A model generated the notes under the pieces. It ran no database searches and was not told the DNA's origin. It worked only from the letters and a program-made list of their open reading frames with translations. Position numbers and translations under genes: made by a program. From Chloroflexota bacterium (lineage in GTDB: Bacteria > Chloroflexota > Anaerolineae > Anaerolineales > Anaerolineaceae), in NCBI GenBank assembly GCA_023406965.1, contig JAEXTI010000555.1, forward strand, positions 1 through 37,413: a DNA stretch of 37,413 nt, read 5' to 3'. The stretch's first letter is position 1. Each line of letters starts with the position of its first letter. Below are positions 25,429 through 33,614 of this stretch, piece by piece.

Positions 25429-25483
25429 TTAGCCAGCTAAGTATTAGCCGGCTAAATATAAACCTGGGTCTCACTCCTGTCAA
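25429..25483 (-). promoter_or_regulatory. Promoter and twin operators of the marR-ABC operon
   Basis: Read leftward: TTGACA (25478-25483), 17-bp spacer, TATATT (25455-25460). Directly after the -10 box lie TTAGCCGGCTAA (25444-25455, a perfect palindrome) and TTAGCCAGCTAA (25429-25440, one central change), 15 bp apart. This fits two MarR dimers covering the start of transcription. The remaining stretch of this 387-base gap (25484-25690) shows nothing clear apart from pyrimidine-rich DNA. Confidence 0.8.
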
Positions 25484-25696
25484 GAGTTGGGGAACCCCTC
25501 ATTTAGTCAGAACGCCTCCCTGCCCCTCTGGTAGCGCGCTTTATTTTTCCTTTATTTTTTATCTGCCCATCTTTACGTCGCATTTATTTCCATTTGATAC
25601 GATTATCGCGATTTTGCTTTTTCCCGATCCCATTTTTCCATTATTCCTTTGGATCGAAGAAGGCAACTACAAGTCCAGAGGTAGAAGAGGCCGGAA

Positions 25697-25740
25697 TTTG
25701 TGGTGCTCGCGGAGTGCGATGCCGCCGCACACACCACAAA
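25697..25740. repeat. Long inverted repeat upstream of the KimA-like gene
   Basis: TTTGTGGTG (25697-25705) pairs with CACCACAAA (25732-25740); inside, GTGCG (25714-25718) pairs with CGCAC (25726-25730). The element ends 51 bases before the permease start. It could act as a terminator, an mRNA-stabilising hairpin or an attenuator. Confidence 0.55.
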
Positions 25741-25791
25741 CTGAGGGTCTTCCCCACTCTCTGAGCAGACACAAAAAAGGTTTGAGGATTT

Positions 25792-27729
25792 ATGAGAACA
25801 GAAAATGTTGCTGGTACGACGGTCTTGCGCCCCACGGTCACGGTCACCCCACGCAAAGATTTGCGCAACTGGCTGATCGGCCGCCCCTTATCGACTGCTG
25901 ACGCTCCCCACCAGACCATCGGCAAGGCCATTGGTCTGGCTGTGTTTGCCTCCGATGCGCTTTCCTCCACAGCTTACGCCACACAAGAAATCATGTTCAT
26001 CCTGGCGGCAGCCGGGACGGGTGCGTTGGGATACACGTTCCCTATTTCCATAGCCATTGTAGTCCTGATGGCCATTGTAGCCATCTCCTACGAGCAGACC
26101 ATCCATGCTTACCCAGGCGGCGGCGGCGCGTATATCGTCGCCCGCGACAACCTGGGCGAACTGCCTGCTCAAGCGGCCGGAGCCGCCCTGCTCACCGATT
26201 ACGTCCTCACCGTGGCAGTGTCCATCTCCTCCGGCGTCGCTCAGATCGTTTCGGCCTTCCCCGCGCTCGCGGTTTATAAAGTGGAAATCGCCGTCATCCT
26301 GGTGGCTTTCGTCATGCTCATCAACCTGCGCGGTGTCAAAGAATCCGGCGTGGCCTTTGCTATTCCCACGTATTTCTTTGTCATCACCATGTTTATAACA
26401 GTCGGTATCGGCATCATCCGCTTGCTCGGGGGCTCGCTGGGCGTGGTCATGGACCCTCCCGATCCGACGGTGGCGAATATTGGGCTGGCGGTCACCCCCT
26501 TCCTGCTGCTGCACGCTTTTTCCAGTGGCACGTCGGCTCTGACCGGTATCGAAGCCATTTCTAACGGGATCACCGCATTCAAAGAGCCGCGCAGCAAGAA
26601 CGCCGGCATCACCTTGATCTGGATGGCTTCCATTCTCGGCTCGCTCTTCCTCGGCATCTCCCTCATCGCCGGGAAAATCCAGGCGGTCTATTCCGAGCAT
26701 GAAACGGTCATCTCCCAAATCGCCCGCACCATTTACGGCGGGCAAGGTTTCCCCTACCTGGCAGTCATCGCTGGCACCACCGTCATCCTGGTCATGGCCG
26801 CCAACACTGCCTTCGCCGACTTCCCCCGCCTGGGCGCCTTGCAAGCCAAAGATGGCTTCCTCCCCCGCCAGCTCACCTTCCGTGGCAGTCGCCTGGTTTA
26901 TTCACGCGGCATTGCCTTGCTTGCCGGGTTGGCCTGCTTACTGATCGTCCTTTTTCAGGCCAACGTAACCCGCCTAATGCCTCTGTATGCGATCGGCGTG
27001 TTCTTGTCCTTCACCCTCTCCCAATCGGGCATGGCCCATCGCTGGTGGAAATCTGGTCACCTGAAACCCGGTGTGGAAGTTGATGAACCTGGCTCGGTGC
27101 TGAAGTTCGACAAAAACTGGAAGCTCAAGATGATCATCAACGGCTTCGGTTCAGTTTGTACATTCATCGTGATGATCGTCTTCGCAGTAACCAAATTCAA
27201 GGATGGAGCCTGGGTGACGGTAGTATTAATCCCCTCGCTGATCGCCATTTTCATGTCCATCCATAACCATTACAAACACATGGCGAAATCCCTATCCCTG
27301 GATAATTACCAATCCTATCAACGCATCAATCGCCACCGCGTCATCGTCCTCATCGCCGGAGTACACCGCGGCTCGCTCAAAGCCCTCACCTATGCCCGTT
27401 CACTGTCCGACGATGTCACCGCCGTGCATGTGTCCATCGACCCGGCCGAGTCCGAAAAAGTCCGCGACAAATGGACCTCGTTTGGTGAAGGCGTGCGCCT
27501 GGTCATCCTCGAGTCACCGTACCGCTTGCTCGTCGAGCCGGTCATGGAATACATCGAAAATATCAGTTCAACCACCCAGGCTCACGAAATGATCACCGTA
27601 GTTGTGCCGCAGTTCATTACCAAGCAGTGGTGGGGCAACTTCCTGCACAACCAAACGGCTCTCCTGCTCCGTTTCGGTCTACTCTTCAAACCACGCGTGG
27701 TCATCGTCGAAGTTCCCTATCAGGTGTGA
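25792..27729 (+). CDS. APC-superfamily permease, KimA-like (probable potassium importer)
   Basis: A 645-residue inner-membrane transporter with about twelve membrane helices (about 45-500) and a C-terminal soluble domain of universal-stress-protein type (about 510-645, beginning RHRVIVLIAGVHRGSLKAL). The segments AVFASDALSSTAYATQEI, SYEQTIHAYPGGGGAYIVA and INLRGVKESG are close, from memory, to KimA of Bacillus subtilis (formerly YdaO), a proton-coupled potassium importer with the same two-part layout. An amino acid permease is the alternative. The two genes after it code KdpD- and KdpE-like proteins that normally respond to potassium, which supports the potassium assignment. ATG 25792 is preceded by TTGAGGATTT. 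Confidence 0.82.
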   Translation: MRTENVAGTTVLRPTVTVTPRKDLRNWLIGRPLSTADAPHQTIGKAIGLAVFASDALSSTAYATQEIMFILAAAGTGALGYTFPISIAIVVLMAIVAISYEQTIHAYPGGGGAYIVARDNLGELPAQAAGAALLTDYVLTVAVSISSGVAQIVSAFPALAVYKVEIAVILVAFVMLINLRGVKESGVAFAIPTYFFVITMFITVGIGIIRLLGGSLGVVMDPPDPTVANIGLAVTPFLLLHAFSSGTSALTGIEAISNGITAFKEPRSKNAGITLIWMASILGSLFLGISLIAGKIQAVYSEHETVISQIARTIYGGQGFPYLAVIAGTTVILVMAANTAFADFPRLGALQAKDGFLPRQLTFRGSRLVYSRGIALLAGLACLLIVLFQANVTRLMPLYAIGVFLSFTLSQSGMAHRWWKSGHLKPGVEVDEPGSVLKFDKNWKLKMIINGFGSVCTFIVMIVFAVTKFKDGAWVTVVLIPSLIAIFMSIHNHYKHMAKSLSLDNYQSYQRINRHRVIVLIAGVHRGSLKALTYARSLSDDVTAVHVSIDPAESEKVRDKWTSFGEGVRLVILESPYRLLVEPVMEYIENISSTTQAHEMITVVVPQFITKQWWGNFLHNQTALLLRFGLLFKPRVVIVEVPYQV

Positions 27730-27827
27730 TCTTGCCTGCCGGCAATTGGATCTCCGCAGACAGTGCCCCGTTCATCGATTGGGATTACAATTCACTCCAT
27801 AGAATCCCCAATGATTCATGGAGGGCG

Positions 27828-29279
27828 ATGCGCTTCACCTCACCAACCTGGCGGCGTTTCTTTCGGGTGCTCCTGTCTCTCGGCGTGGTCATGTTAAGTA
27901 CGGCGATCCTGTTTGTGTTCAAGGACTACCTTTCCACCCCGGTGATTGCCATCCTTTACCTGATTCCGGTCGTCTTCAGCGCCACCTTTAGCGGCAAGAC
28001 AGGCAGTATCTTTGCTTCCGTGTTATCCTTTCTGTGCCTGAACTACTTTTTTATTTACCCGCACTATACCTTTAATGTCGCCCAGTTGCAGGATCTGCTC
28101 GTTATGTTGGTCTTGTTGGGGGTGGCGCTTCTGGTCAGCAGTTTGATGAGCAGCGCCCAAAACCGTCTCGAAGCAGTCCAGGCGCGCGAGCGGGAAGCCG
28201 TGGCGCTTTACGAGTTGAGCGCCGCTTTCACCGGACAGACCGACGCGGCAGTCATTGCTGAGACGCTGGCCGACCGGCTGGTTGAGATTCTGGGGGCAAA
28301 AGCCGTCGAAGTCATCGTCCACCACCCCGACGCAGCCGTCAGGGTGATCAAACCTGCCTCCCTACCCGTAAGCGAAACCCACCCCGACCGGGTCATCTCC
28401 CTGGCTTCGAGGGACAAGTCAATTGGCGAACTGCGCATTTGGGGCGGCCCGCCCAATCTGCGCCGCGAGGATGAACGCCTCTTGCAAACCATTGCCGGGC
28501 AGAGTTCACTGGCCATGGAACGCACCATCCTGGCTGCTGGAGAGCAGCGCGCCCGCGTGCTGGAAGAGAGTGATCGCCTCAAGACAGCCATCCTCTCCTC
28601 AGTATCCCACGAACTGCGCACGCCTCTGGCAACCATCCAGGCCTCCGCGACCGGACTGTTCAACCCCAGTGTGGAGCTGGAACCGGATGCGCGTCGCGAG
28701 TTGCAATCCCTGCTCCTCGAAGAGACCGACCACCTCACCCAATTGGTTGGCAATCTGCTCAACATGTCGCGCATTGAAGCCGGGGCGCTCAAACTGCAAT
28801 TGCAGTGGAACTCCATTGCCGAAATCGCCGAGGTTGCCATCCACCGCCTCAAGCGCCTGGCTGCCCGCCACGAAATCCGCGTGGACATCCCCGAGGAACT
28901 GCCCCTGGTATTTGTGGATGCCGTGTTAATGGAGCAAGTCTTCATCAACCTGCTCAACAACAGCCTGAAGTTCACCCCGCCCGAAAAAATCATCCGTGTG
29001 TCGGCAGAGGAAGAAGCTGGCACATTAAAAGTCACCATCCAAAACCAGGGACCTCCCATCCCCGAAGCCTCTCTCCAACATATTTTCGAGAAGTTTGCCA
29101 TCGCGCCGGGTTTTGAGAACCCCAAAAGCACCGGGTTGGGGCTATCCATCTGCAAGGGCATCGTCGAAGCCCACAGTGGCCGAATTTGGGCTGCCAATCT
29201 GCCCGATGGGGTTGCCTTCTCCTTCAGTTTGCCCCTATCAACTGAAGGAGCCAGGCCAGTGCTCCCGCAAGAGGAATGA
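27828..29279 (+). CDS. KdpD-like sensor histidine kinase lacking the N-terminal KdpD/USP domains
   Basis: A 483-residue kinase equal to the C-terminal part of KdpD: four close membrane segments (about 12-105, DUF4118 type), a GAF-like domain (about 125-245), HisKA with H261 in SVSHELRTPLATI, and HATPase (about 365-475) with NLLNNSLKFTP and STGLGLSICKGI. Full KdpD proteins have about 400 more residues in front (KdpD and stress-protein domains); these are absent here, and a stress-protein-type domain is instead found at the end of the neighbouring permease. The longer frame from 27627 overlaps the permease, so ATG 27828 behind GGAGGG is chosen. Its TGA overlaps the ATG of the regulator gene. 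Confidence 0.88.
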   Translation: MRFTSPTWRRFFRVLLSLGVVMLSTAILFVFKDYLSTPVIAILYLIPVVFSATFSGKTGSIFASVLSFLCLNYFFIYPHYTFNVAQLQDLLVMLVLLGVALLVSSLMSSAQNRLEAVQAREREAVALYELSAAFTGQTDAAVIAETLADRLVEILGAKAVEVIVHHPDAAVRVIKPASLPVSETHPDRVISLASRDKSIGELRIWGGPPNLRREDERLLQTIAGQSSLAMERTILAAGEQRARVLEESDRLKTAILSSVSHELRTPLATIQASATGLFNPSVELEPDARRELQSLLLEETDHLTQLVGNLLNMSRIEAGALKLQLQWNSIAEIAEVAIHRLKRLAARHEIRVDIPEELPLVFVDAVLMEQVFINLLNNSLKFTPPEKIIRVSAEEEAGTLKVTIQNQGPPIPEASLQHIFEKFAIAPGFENPKSTGLGLSICKGIVEAHSGRIWAANLPDGVAFSFSLPLSTEGARPVLPQEE

Positions 29280-29971
29280 GCATGGACTCAAAAATTCACA
29301 TCCTGGTCATCGACGACGAACAGCAGATCCTGCGCGCACTGCGCACCATCCTTGGGCAGCAAAACTACCAGGTTAGCACCGCATCAACCGGCGAAGAAGG
29401 GTTAGCCATTGCCGCGGCAGTCCAACCCCAACTGCTCGTCCTCGATCTGGGTTTGCCGGACTTAAGCGGCATGGAAATCTGCCAGCGCATCCGCCAGTGG
29501 AGCGACATGCCCATCGTCATCCTTTCGGCCCACGACAGCGAACAAGAAAAAGTGGCCGCGTTGGATGCTGGAGCAGACGATTACCTGACCAAACCCTTCG
29601 GGATCGAGGAACTGCTGGCTCGCATCCGTGTGGCATTCCGCCATCGCAGCCGGGCCTCGTCCGCCAGGTCCAGCCTGATCACGTCTGGCGACACCAGCAT
29701 CGATATAATCAACCAATTGGTCACTCGCGGGGGCGTTCCGGTCAAACTAACAGCCATTGAGTTCAAAATGCTGGCCTATCTGGCCGCCAACGCCGGGCGC
29801 ATCCTCACCCATCAGGCCATCTTGAATCACGTTTGGGGCTACGCCGACAGCGGCCAAATGGCCTATCTGCGTGTGTACATTCGCCAGTTGCGCCAAAAAC
29901 TGGAAGAAGACCCGCACAATCCCCAGATGATCCTCACAGAATCGGGCGTTGGTTATCGTTTCATGATTTAA
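29276..29971 (+). CDS. KdpE-like OmpR-family response regulator
   Basis: A 231-residue regulator. Receiver (about 6-120) with D13/D14, phospho-accepting D57 in LVLDLGLPDLSG and K106 in DDYLTKPFGI; the strings LDLGLPD, RQWSDMPIVILSA and AALDAGADDYLTKPFGI are those of KdpE. Winged helix (about 130-231) with KLTAIEFKMLAYLAANAG and VGYRFMI. It overlaps the kinase gene by 4 bases (ATGA), so the two are translationally coupled. No kdpFABC genes are in the window; the adjacent KimA-like permease is the obvious target. A second ATG at 29282 is possible. Confidence 0.92.
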   Translation: MSMDSKIHILVIDDEQQILRALRTILGQQNYQVSTASTGEEGLAIAAAVQPQLLVLDLGLPDLSGMEICQRIRQWSDMPIVILSAHDSEQEKVAALDAGADDYLTKPFGIEELLARIRVAFRHRSRASSARSSLITSGDTSIDIINQLVTRGGVPVKLTAIEFKMLAYLAANAGRILTHQAILNHVWGYADSGQMAYLRVYIRQLRQKLEEDPHNPQMILTESGVGYRFMI

Positions 29972-30074
29972 TCCTGATACGCGGAGAGGCTTAATAATCG
30001 CCATAACACGGATTTGCGTACGCCAATCCCCAAAGAAACGCTTGTTATCCTTCACACCGCAAGAATTCTCGTTG

Positions 30075-30080
30075 TATAAT
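30075..30080 (+). promoter_or_regulatory. -10 box upstream of the SDR gene
   Basis: TATAAT 38 bases before ATG 30119; a GGAGG ribosome site lies between them. No strong -35 box is seen. Confidence 0.45.
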
Positions 30081-30118
30081 TCCACTGTGATCCCGCAATC
30101 CCCTTATGGAGGCATACA

Positions 30119-31129
30119 ATGAAGGTTCTACTGACCGGTGGCACCGGGGCAGTCGGAAAAGCCGTGACCAAGCGCCTGGTTGCCATCGGTTATTCCGTGC
30201 GTGTCATCGGGCGACAGGAAGGGCTGGTGCTGGAAGGCGCAGAATATCACGCCTGCGACGTCAACAACTACCCCCGTCTGCGTGAAATGGCTCGCGGCTG
30301 CGACGCTATCGTACATCTGGCAGCCATCCCCAACCCCTCGGCTGGCGCTCCGCAGGACATCTTCAACGTCAACTGTTCCGGCACGTTCAACGTTTTTCAA
30401 GCCGCCGCCGAAGAGGGCATCCGGCGCGTGGTTCAAGCCAGTTCCATCAACGCCGCCGGGCAGTTCTTTGGCATCAAGCCTGCCCCGGTGCATTATCTGC
30501 CCTTCGACGAGGATCACCCCACCTACCCCACCGACGCCTATTCCTTCTCCAAGAACGTGGTGGAATACACGGGGCGCTACTTCTGGGAGCGCGAAGGCAT
30601 CTCCAGCGTGGCTTTGCGCCTGCCGGGCGTGGTGGCTGAAGGCCCCCGCGACCGCTTCATTGCCAACCGCGCCCGCACCCACGCTCTGGTGGAAAAGCTG
30701 CTCAAGCTCTCAGTTGAAGAACGTGTAGCCTGGTTTGAAACCGCCTGGAAGGAATTCAACGATTTCCGCGCCACACGCCCTAACGAAAACGGCCATTTTG
30801 CTTCCCAGGTAATCAATGCCATGGACGAAGAAAAACGCGCCGCTTTTGGCGCAATGGTCAACCGCGTGCACTTCTTCACCGTGGTCGATGAGCGCGACTC
30901 GGCCCAGGCTATCGAAAAAAGCCTGACCGCCGATTACACCGGCAGCCACGCCCTGTTCATCAATGACAGCCTGAACATTGCCGCCATCGAGTCCAATCTG
31001 CTGGCCGAGTTGTTCTATCCAGACGTCAAAACCTTCAAGCGCGATATGCCCGGCACCACCACGATGATCAGCATCGACCGAGCCAGAGAATTAATCGGTT
31101 ATGAACCCGAATTTACTTTTGGAGGATAA
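30119..31129 (+). CDS. Extended SDR family NAD(P)-dependent epimerase/dehydratase
   Basis: A 336-residue Rossmann-fold enzyme. The nucleotide-binding motif TGGTGAVG (6-13) is at the N-terminus; the catalytic residues are S109 (QASSINAAG) and Y141/K145 in YSFSK. It resembles the GalE-like extended SDRs and uronate dehydrogenases, which act on sugars or sugar acids; the substrate is not clear. GGAGG lies upstream of the ATG. The next gene, an enolase-superfamily enzyme, begins six bases after its stop, so the two are co-transcribed and probably act in one catabolic route. Confidence 0.88.
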   Translation: MKVLLTGGTGAVGKAVTKRLVAIGYSVRVIGRQEGLVLEGAEYHACDVNNYPRLREMARGCDAIVHLAAIPNPSAGAPQDIFNVNCSGTFNVFQAAAEEGIRRVVQASSINAAGQFFGIKPAPVHYLPFDEDHPTYPTDAYSFSKNVVEYTGRYFWEREGISSVALRLPGVVAEGPRDRFIANRARTHALVEKLLKLSVEERVAWFETAWKEFNDFRATRPNENGHFASQVINAMDEEKRAAFGAMVNRVHFFTVVDERDSAQAIEKSLTADYTGSHALFINDSLNIAAIESNLLAELFYPDVKTFKRDMPGTTTMISIDRARELIGYEPEFTFGG

Positions 31130-31134
31130 TTCAC

Positions 31135-32517
31135 ATGGTTAAGAAGCAAGCGCAAGAAAACTTTGAGCATACGCTCAACAACGTTAACACCCATTCTCGC
31201 CCGTCCGATCTGCGCATCACCGATATGCGCTTCTGCGATATCGCCGGAGCGCCCATGCACTGCACTCTAATGAAAATCTACACCAACCAGGGCCTGGTCG
31301 GCTATGGCGAGGTGCGCGATGCTGCCTCCAAAACCTATGCGCTGATGCTCAAGCGCATCCTGCTGGGCGAAAATCCCTGCAACGTCGACAAACTCTTCCG
31401 CCGCATCAAGCAGTTCGGCGGGCAGTCTCGCCAGGGCGGTGGCGTCAGCGGCGTGGAAGTGGCCCTGTGGGATCTGGCAGGTAAAGCCTTTGGTGTTCCG
31501 GTCTATCAAATGTTGGGCGGCAAGTTCCGTGACTCCATCCGCATCTACTGCGACACCGACGTGAGCGGCAAACCTTCGGGCAAGAAGATGGGCGAAGCTC
31601 TTAAAGAGCGCATGGAGATGGGCTTCACCTTCCTCAAAATGGACGTGGGCATTGGCCTGATTGCCGATGAGCCTGGCGCCCTCAGCTACCCACTGGGCCT
31701 GTGGGAAGAGATGCAGAAAGTGGGGCGTTTCTCCTGGTTCTGGAAAGCCAAAACTCAAGAAGAACGCGAGCTGCGCAGCCACGCCTATGATATGTTCAAT
31801 GTTCCCCACCCCTTCACCGGCATCCACCTGACCGAGAAGGGCATTGACCTGCTTGAGCAGTACGTCGCCGAGGTCCGTGACGTGATCGGCTACACCGTGC
31901 CTCTGGCGACCGACCACTTTGGCCATATCGCCCTCGAAGACTGCATCCGCCTGGGCAAGCGCCTGGAAAAATACAACCTGGCCTGGGTCGAAGACATGGT
32001 GCCCTGGCAGTACACGGATCAGTTTGTGCGCCTCAGCCAGGCCATCGACATCCCCGTTTGCACCGGCGAGGACATCTATCTCAAAGAAGGCTTTAAACCC
32101 TTGCTAGAAGCTCGCGGCGTGTCGGTCATTCACCCCGACGTGCTCACCTCCGGCGGCATCCTCGAGAACAAGAAGATTGGTGATCTGGCTGCCGAGCATG
32201 GCGTGGCGATGGCGGTGCACATGGCTGAAAGCCCCATCGGCTGCCTGGCTGCGGTACACAGCGTGGCTGCCACCGAGAACTTTCTGGCATTGGAGTATCA
32301 TTCGGTGGACGTGGACTGGTGGGGCGACCTTGTCACCGGCCTGCCCAAGCCCATCGTCAACAAGGGCTTCATCCAGGTACCAGACGGCCCCGGCCTGGGC
32401 ATCGAGTCGCTCAACGAAGAGCTCATCGCCCAGCACATTCACCCTGGCATCCCCGGCCAGTGGGAGCCCACCGACGAATGGAACGATGACTGGAGCCACG
32501 ACCGTTTGTGGAGTTAA
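31135..32517 (+). CDS. Enolase-superfamily (mandelate racemase/muconate lactonizing type) enzyme
   Basis: A 460-residue sugar-acid dehydratase or racemase candidate. An N-terminal capping domain (about 25-150) is followed by a barrel. The metal ligands D260 (ATDHFGH), E286 (WVEDMV) and E312 (CTGEDI) are in the right order. Possible acid/base residues are K168 in FLKMD, and H362 in VHMAESP near D335. The strand-2 motif is K-x-D rather than the K-x-K of mandelate racemase. An insertion of about 60 residues (about 178-240) makes it longer than usual. ATG 31135 has GGAGG ten bases upstream. With the SDR it suggests a short pathway for an aldonic or uronic acid; the substrate is unknown. Confidence 0.88.
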   Translation: MVKKQAQENFEHTLNNVNTHSRPSDLRITDMRFCDIAGAPMHCTLMKIYTNQGLVGYGEVRDAASKTYALMLKRILLGENPCNVDKLFRRIKQFGGQSRQGGGVSGVEVALWDLAGKAFGVPVYQMLGGKFRDSIRIYCDTDVSGKPSGKKMGEALKERMEMGFTFLKMDVGIGLIADEPGALSYPLGLWEEMQKVGRFSWFWKAKTQEERELRSHAYDMFNVPHPFTGIHLTEKGIDLLEQYVAEVRDVIGYTVPLATDHFGHIALEDCIRLGKRLEKYNLAWVEDMVPWQYTDQFVRLSQAIDIPVCTGEDIYLKEGFKPLLEARGVSVIHPDVLTSGGILENKKIGDLAAEHGVAMAVHMAESPIGCLAAVHSVAATENFLALEYHSVDVDWWGDLVTGLPKPIVNKGFIQVPDGPGLGIESLNEELIAQHIHPGIPGQWEPTDEWNDDWSHDRLWS

Positions 32518-32529
32518 CCAGATAAAGAA

Positions 32530-32559
32530 GATGGCGGGCAATTGGCCCGCCATCAATTT
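32530..32559 (+). terminator. Terminator between converging genes
   Basis: A 10-bp stem GATGGCGGGC (32530-32539) with GCCCGCCATC (32545-32554), followed by AATTTTT. It follows the enolase-superfamily gene by 12 bases and reaches the end of the converging recombinase-like gene. Confidence 0.88.
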
Positions 32560-33465
32560 TTACTCTACTTTCTCTCCAGCCAACTGCCTCAGTTTGAGGC
32601 TGACTTCTCGCCACTGGATCTTACTTACACCCAGCTTCTGGCGAATCTTGTCGGCTTCCATGCCCGATTTCCAATCATCCAACACGCACGTCCAGCGGCA
32701 CATATCAAAGGACAGGTGCTTCTCAATCCCGGCGGCCTCGCCGATCTCCTCCAGCAAATATTCCAAACGGCGCGGCGACCAAGGGAAAATCCGGTCGGCG
32801 GGCTGGTACTGGGCCAGGTACTCCTGGTAAGCAACCACCCAGTCATTGGACAGGGGGATTTTTCGTTCTTTATAGCGGCTGGAAGGACTGGCATAACGCA
32901 CGAACAACACCGGCCCGCCCTGCGCTTCCAGGTCAATGTGGTTGCGCGCAATGGTCAAACACTCGCCCTTCTTAATGCCCGTCTCCAGGAGCAGCGCCAG
33001 CAGCACGTATGGGCGTGCATCGGGCTTCTTCGCGGTGCGCATGGCCTGAGCCGCCTCGACCACCAGGAGCAGTTCATCCGCCGTGAGGACGACCGGCAGC
33101 GGGCTGAGTACCGATTGTTGCAAACCCTTCGCGGCCGGGTCAATCACCATCACTCCCCCGCGCTGCAACCAGCGGAAGAAAGCCTTGATAGATGTAATCC
33201 GCCGGGCCAGGCTTTTGGGACTGCACGGCACACCCCGCCCTTTCTGCAACCACTGCAGAAAATGGTTCAATTCCGTTGTTGTAACCGCCCCTACTCCCCG
33301 GTCTGGCGGCAAAAAGGACGCCAGCAGCGAAAGATCTCCAGTGAAAGCCTTGATGGTGTACGGGGAGCGCCCCTGGTCCTTCAAGTAGATTTCCCAGGCC
33401 TGGATCGCCGGAGGGAGTAATGTTTGGGTCGTCAAATGCGCAATCGCTTGCGATTCTGCCGTCAT
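32560..33465 (-). CDS. Tyrosine-recombinase-fold protein with degenerate active site
   Basis: A 301-residue protein with an N-terminal SAM-like core-binding domain (about 20-105, EIYLKDQGRSPYTIKAFTGDL) and a C-terminal catalytic-type domain (about 125-295). Aligned with Xer-type enzymes: the first Arg is Lys (K165 in ETGIKKGECL for TGLRxSEL), the His of HxLR is Asp (D254) while R257 is kept, the His/Trp of LGHxS is Val (V280), and the nucleophile Tyr position holds Ser (S289). It is therefore probably not an active strand-transfer enzyme of the usual kind, though it may still bind DNA. ATG 33465 is chosen (GGAG eight bases upstream); GTG 33480 is the alternative. No attachment sites, repeats or phage genes surround it. 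The 149 bases to the LCP gene hold AT-rich sequence only. Confidence 0.78.
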   Translation of the reverse strand: MTAESQAIAHLTTQTLLPPAIQAWEIYLKDQGRSPYTIKAFTGDLSLLASFLPPDRGVGAVTTTELNHFLQWLQKGRGVPCSPKSLARRITSIKAFFRWLQRGGVMVIDPAAKGLQQSVLSPLPVVLTADELLLVVEAAQAMRTAKKPDARPYVLLALLLETGIKKGECLTIARNHIDLEAQGGPVLFVRYASPSSRYKERKIPLSNDWVVAYQEYLAQYQPADRIFPWSPRRLEYLLEEIGEAAGIEKHLSFDMCRWTCVLDDWKSGMEADKIRQKLGVSKIQWREVSLKLRQLAGEKVE

Positions 33466-33614
33466 AGACGTCTCCACCACTTTTTTCGTATAGTTTAGGA
33501 GAGTTTACACTGGATTTATATAGATGTCAAACGATATCGATACGCCAATTTTTGGAGTCACTGGAACCTTCCGCGGCAACTCCTGGAGAACTAATGTTTG
33601 GGAATTACTGCTGT

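Noticed and set aside
25888..26844. 318-residue minus-strand frame opposite the permease gene
   Set aside because: Antisense shadow of the permease; no recognisable domain and an extreme Gly/Asp/His composition.
27627..27827. N-terminal extension of the KdpD-like kinase
   Set aside because: It would overlap the permease gene by about 100 bases and its residues match no KdpD domain; ATG 27828 has a ribosome site.
32560..33465. Integrase as evidence of a mobile element or genomic island
   Set aside because: No attachment repeats, tRNA, phage or transfer genes are near it, and its active site is degenerate.
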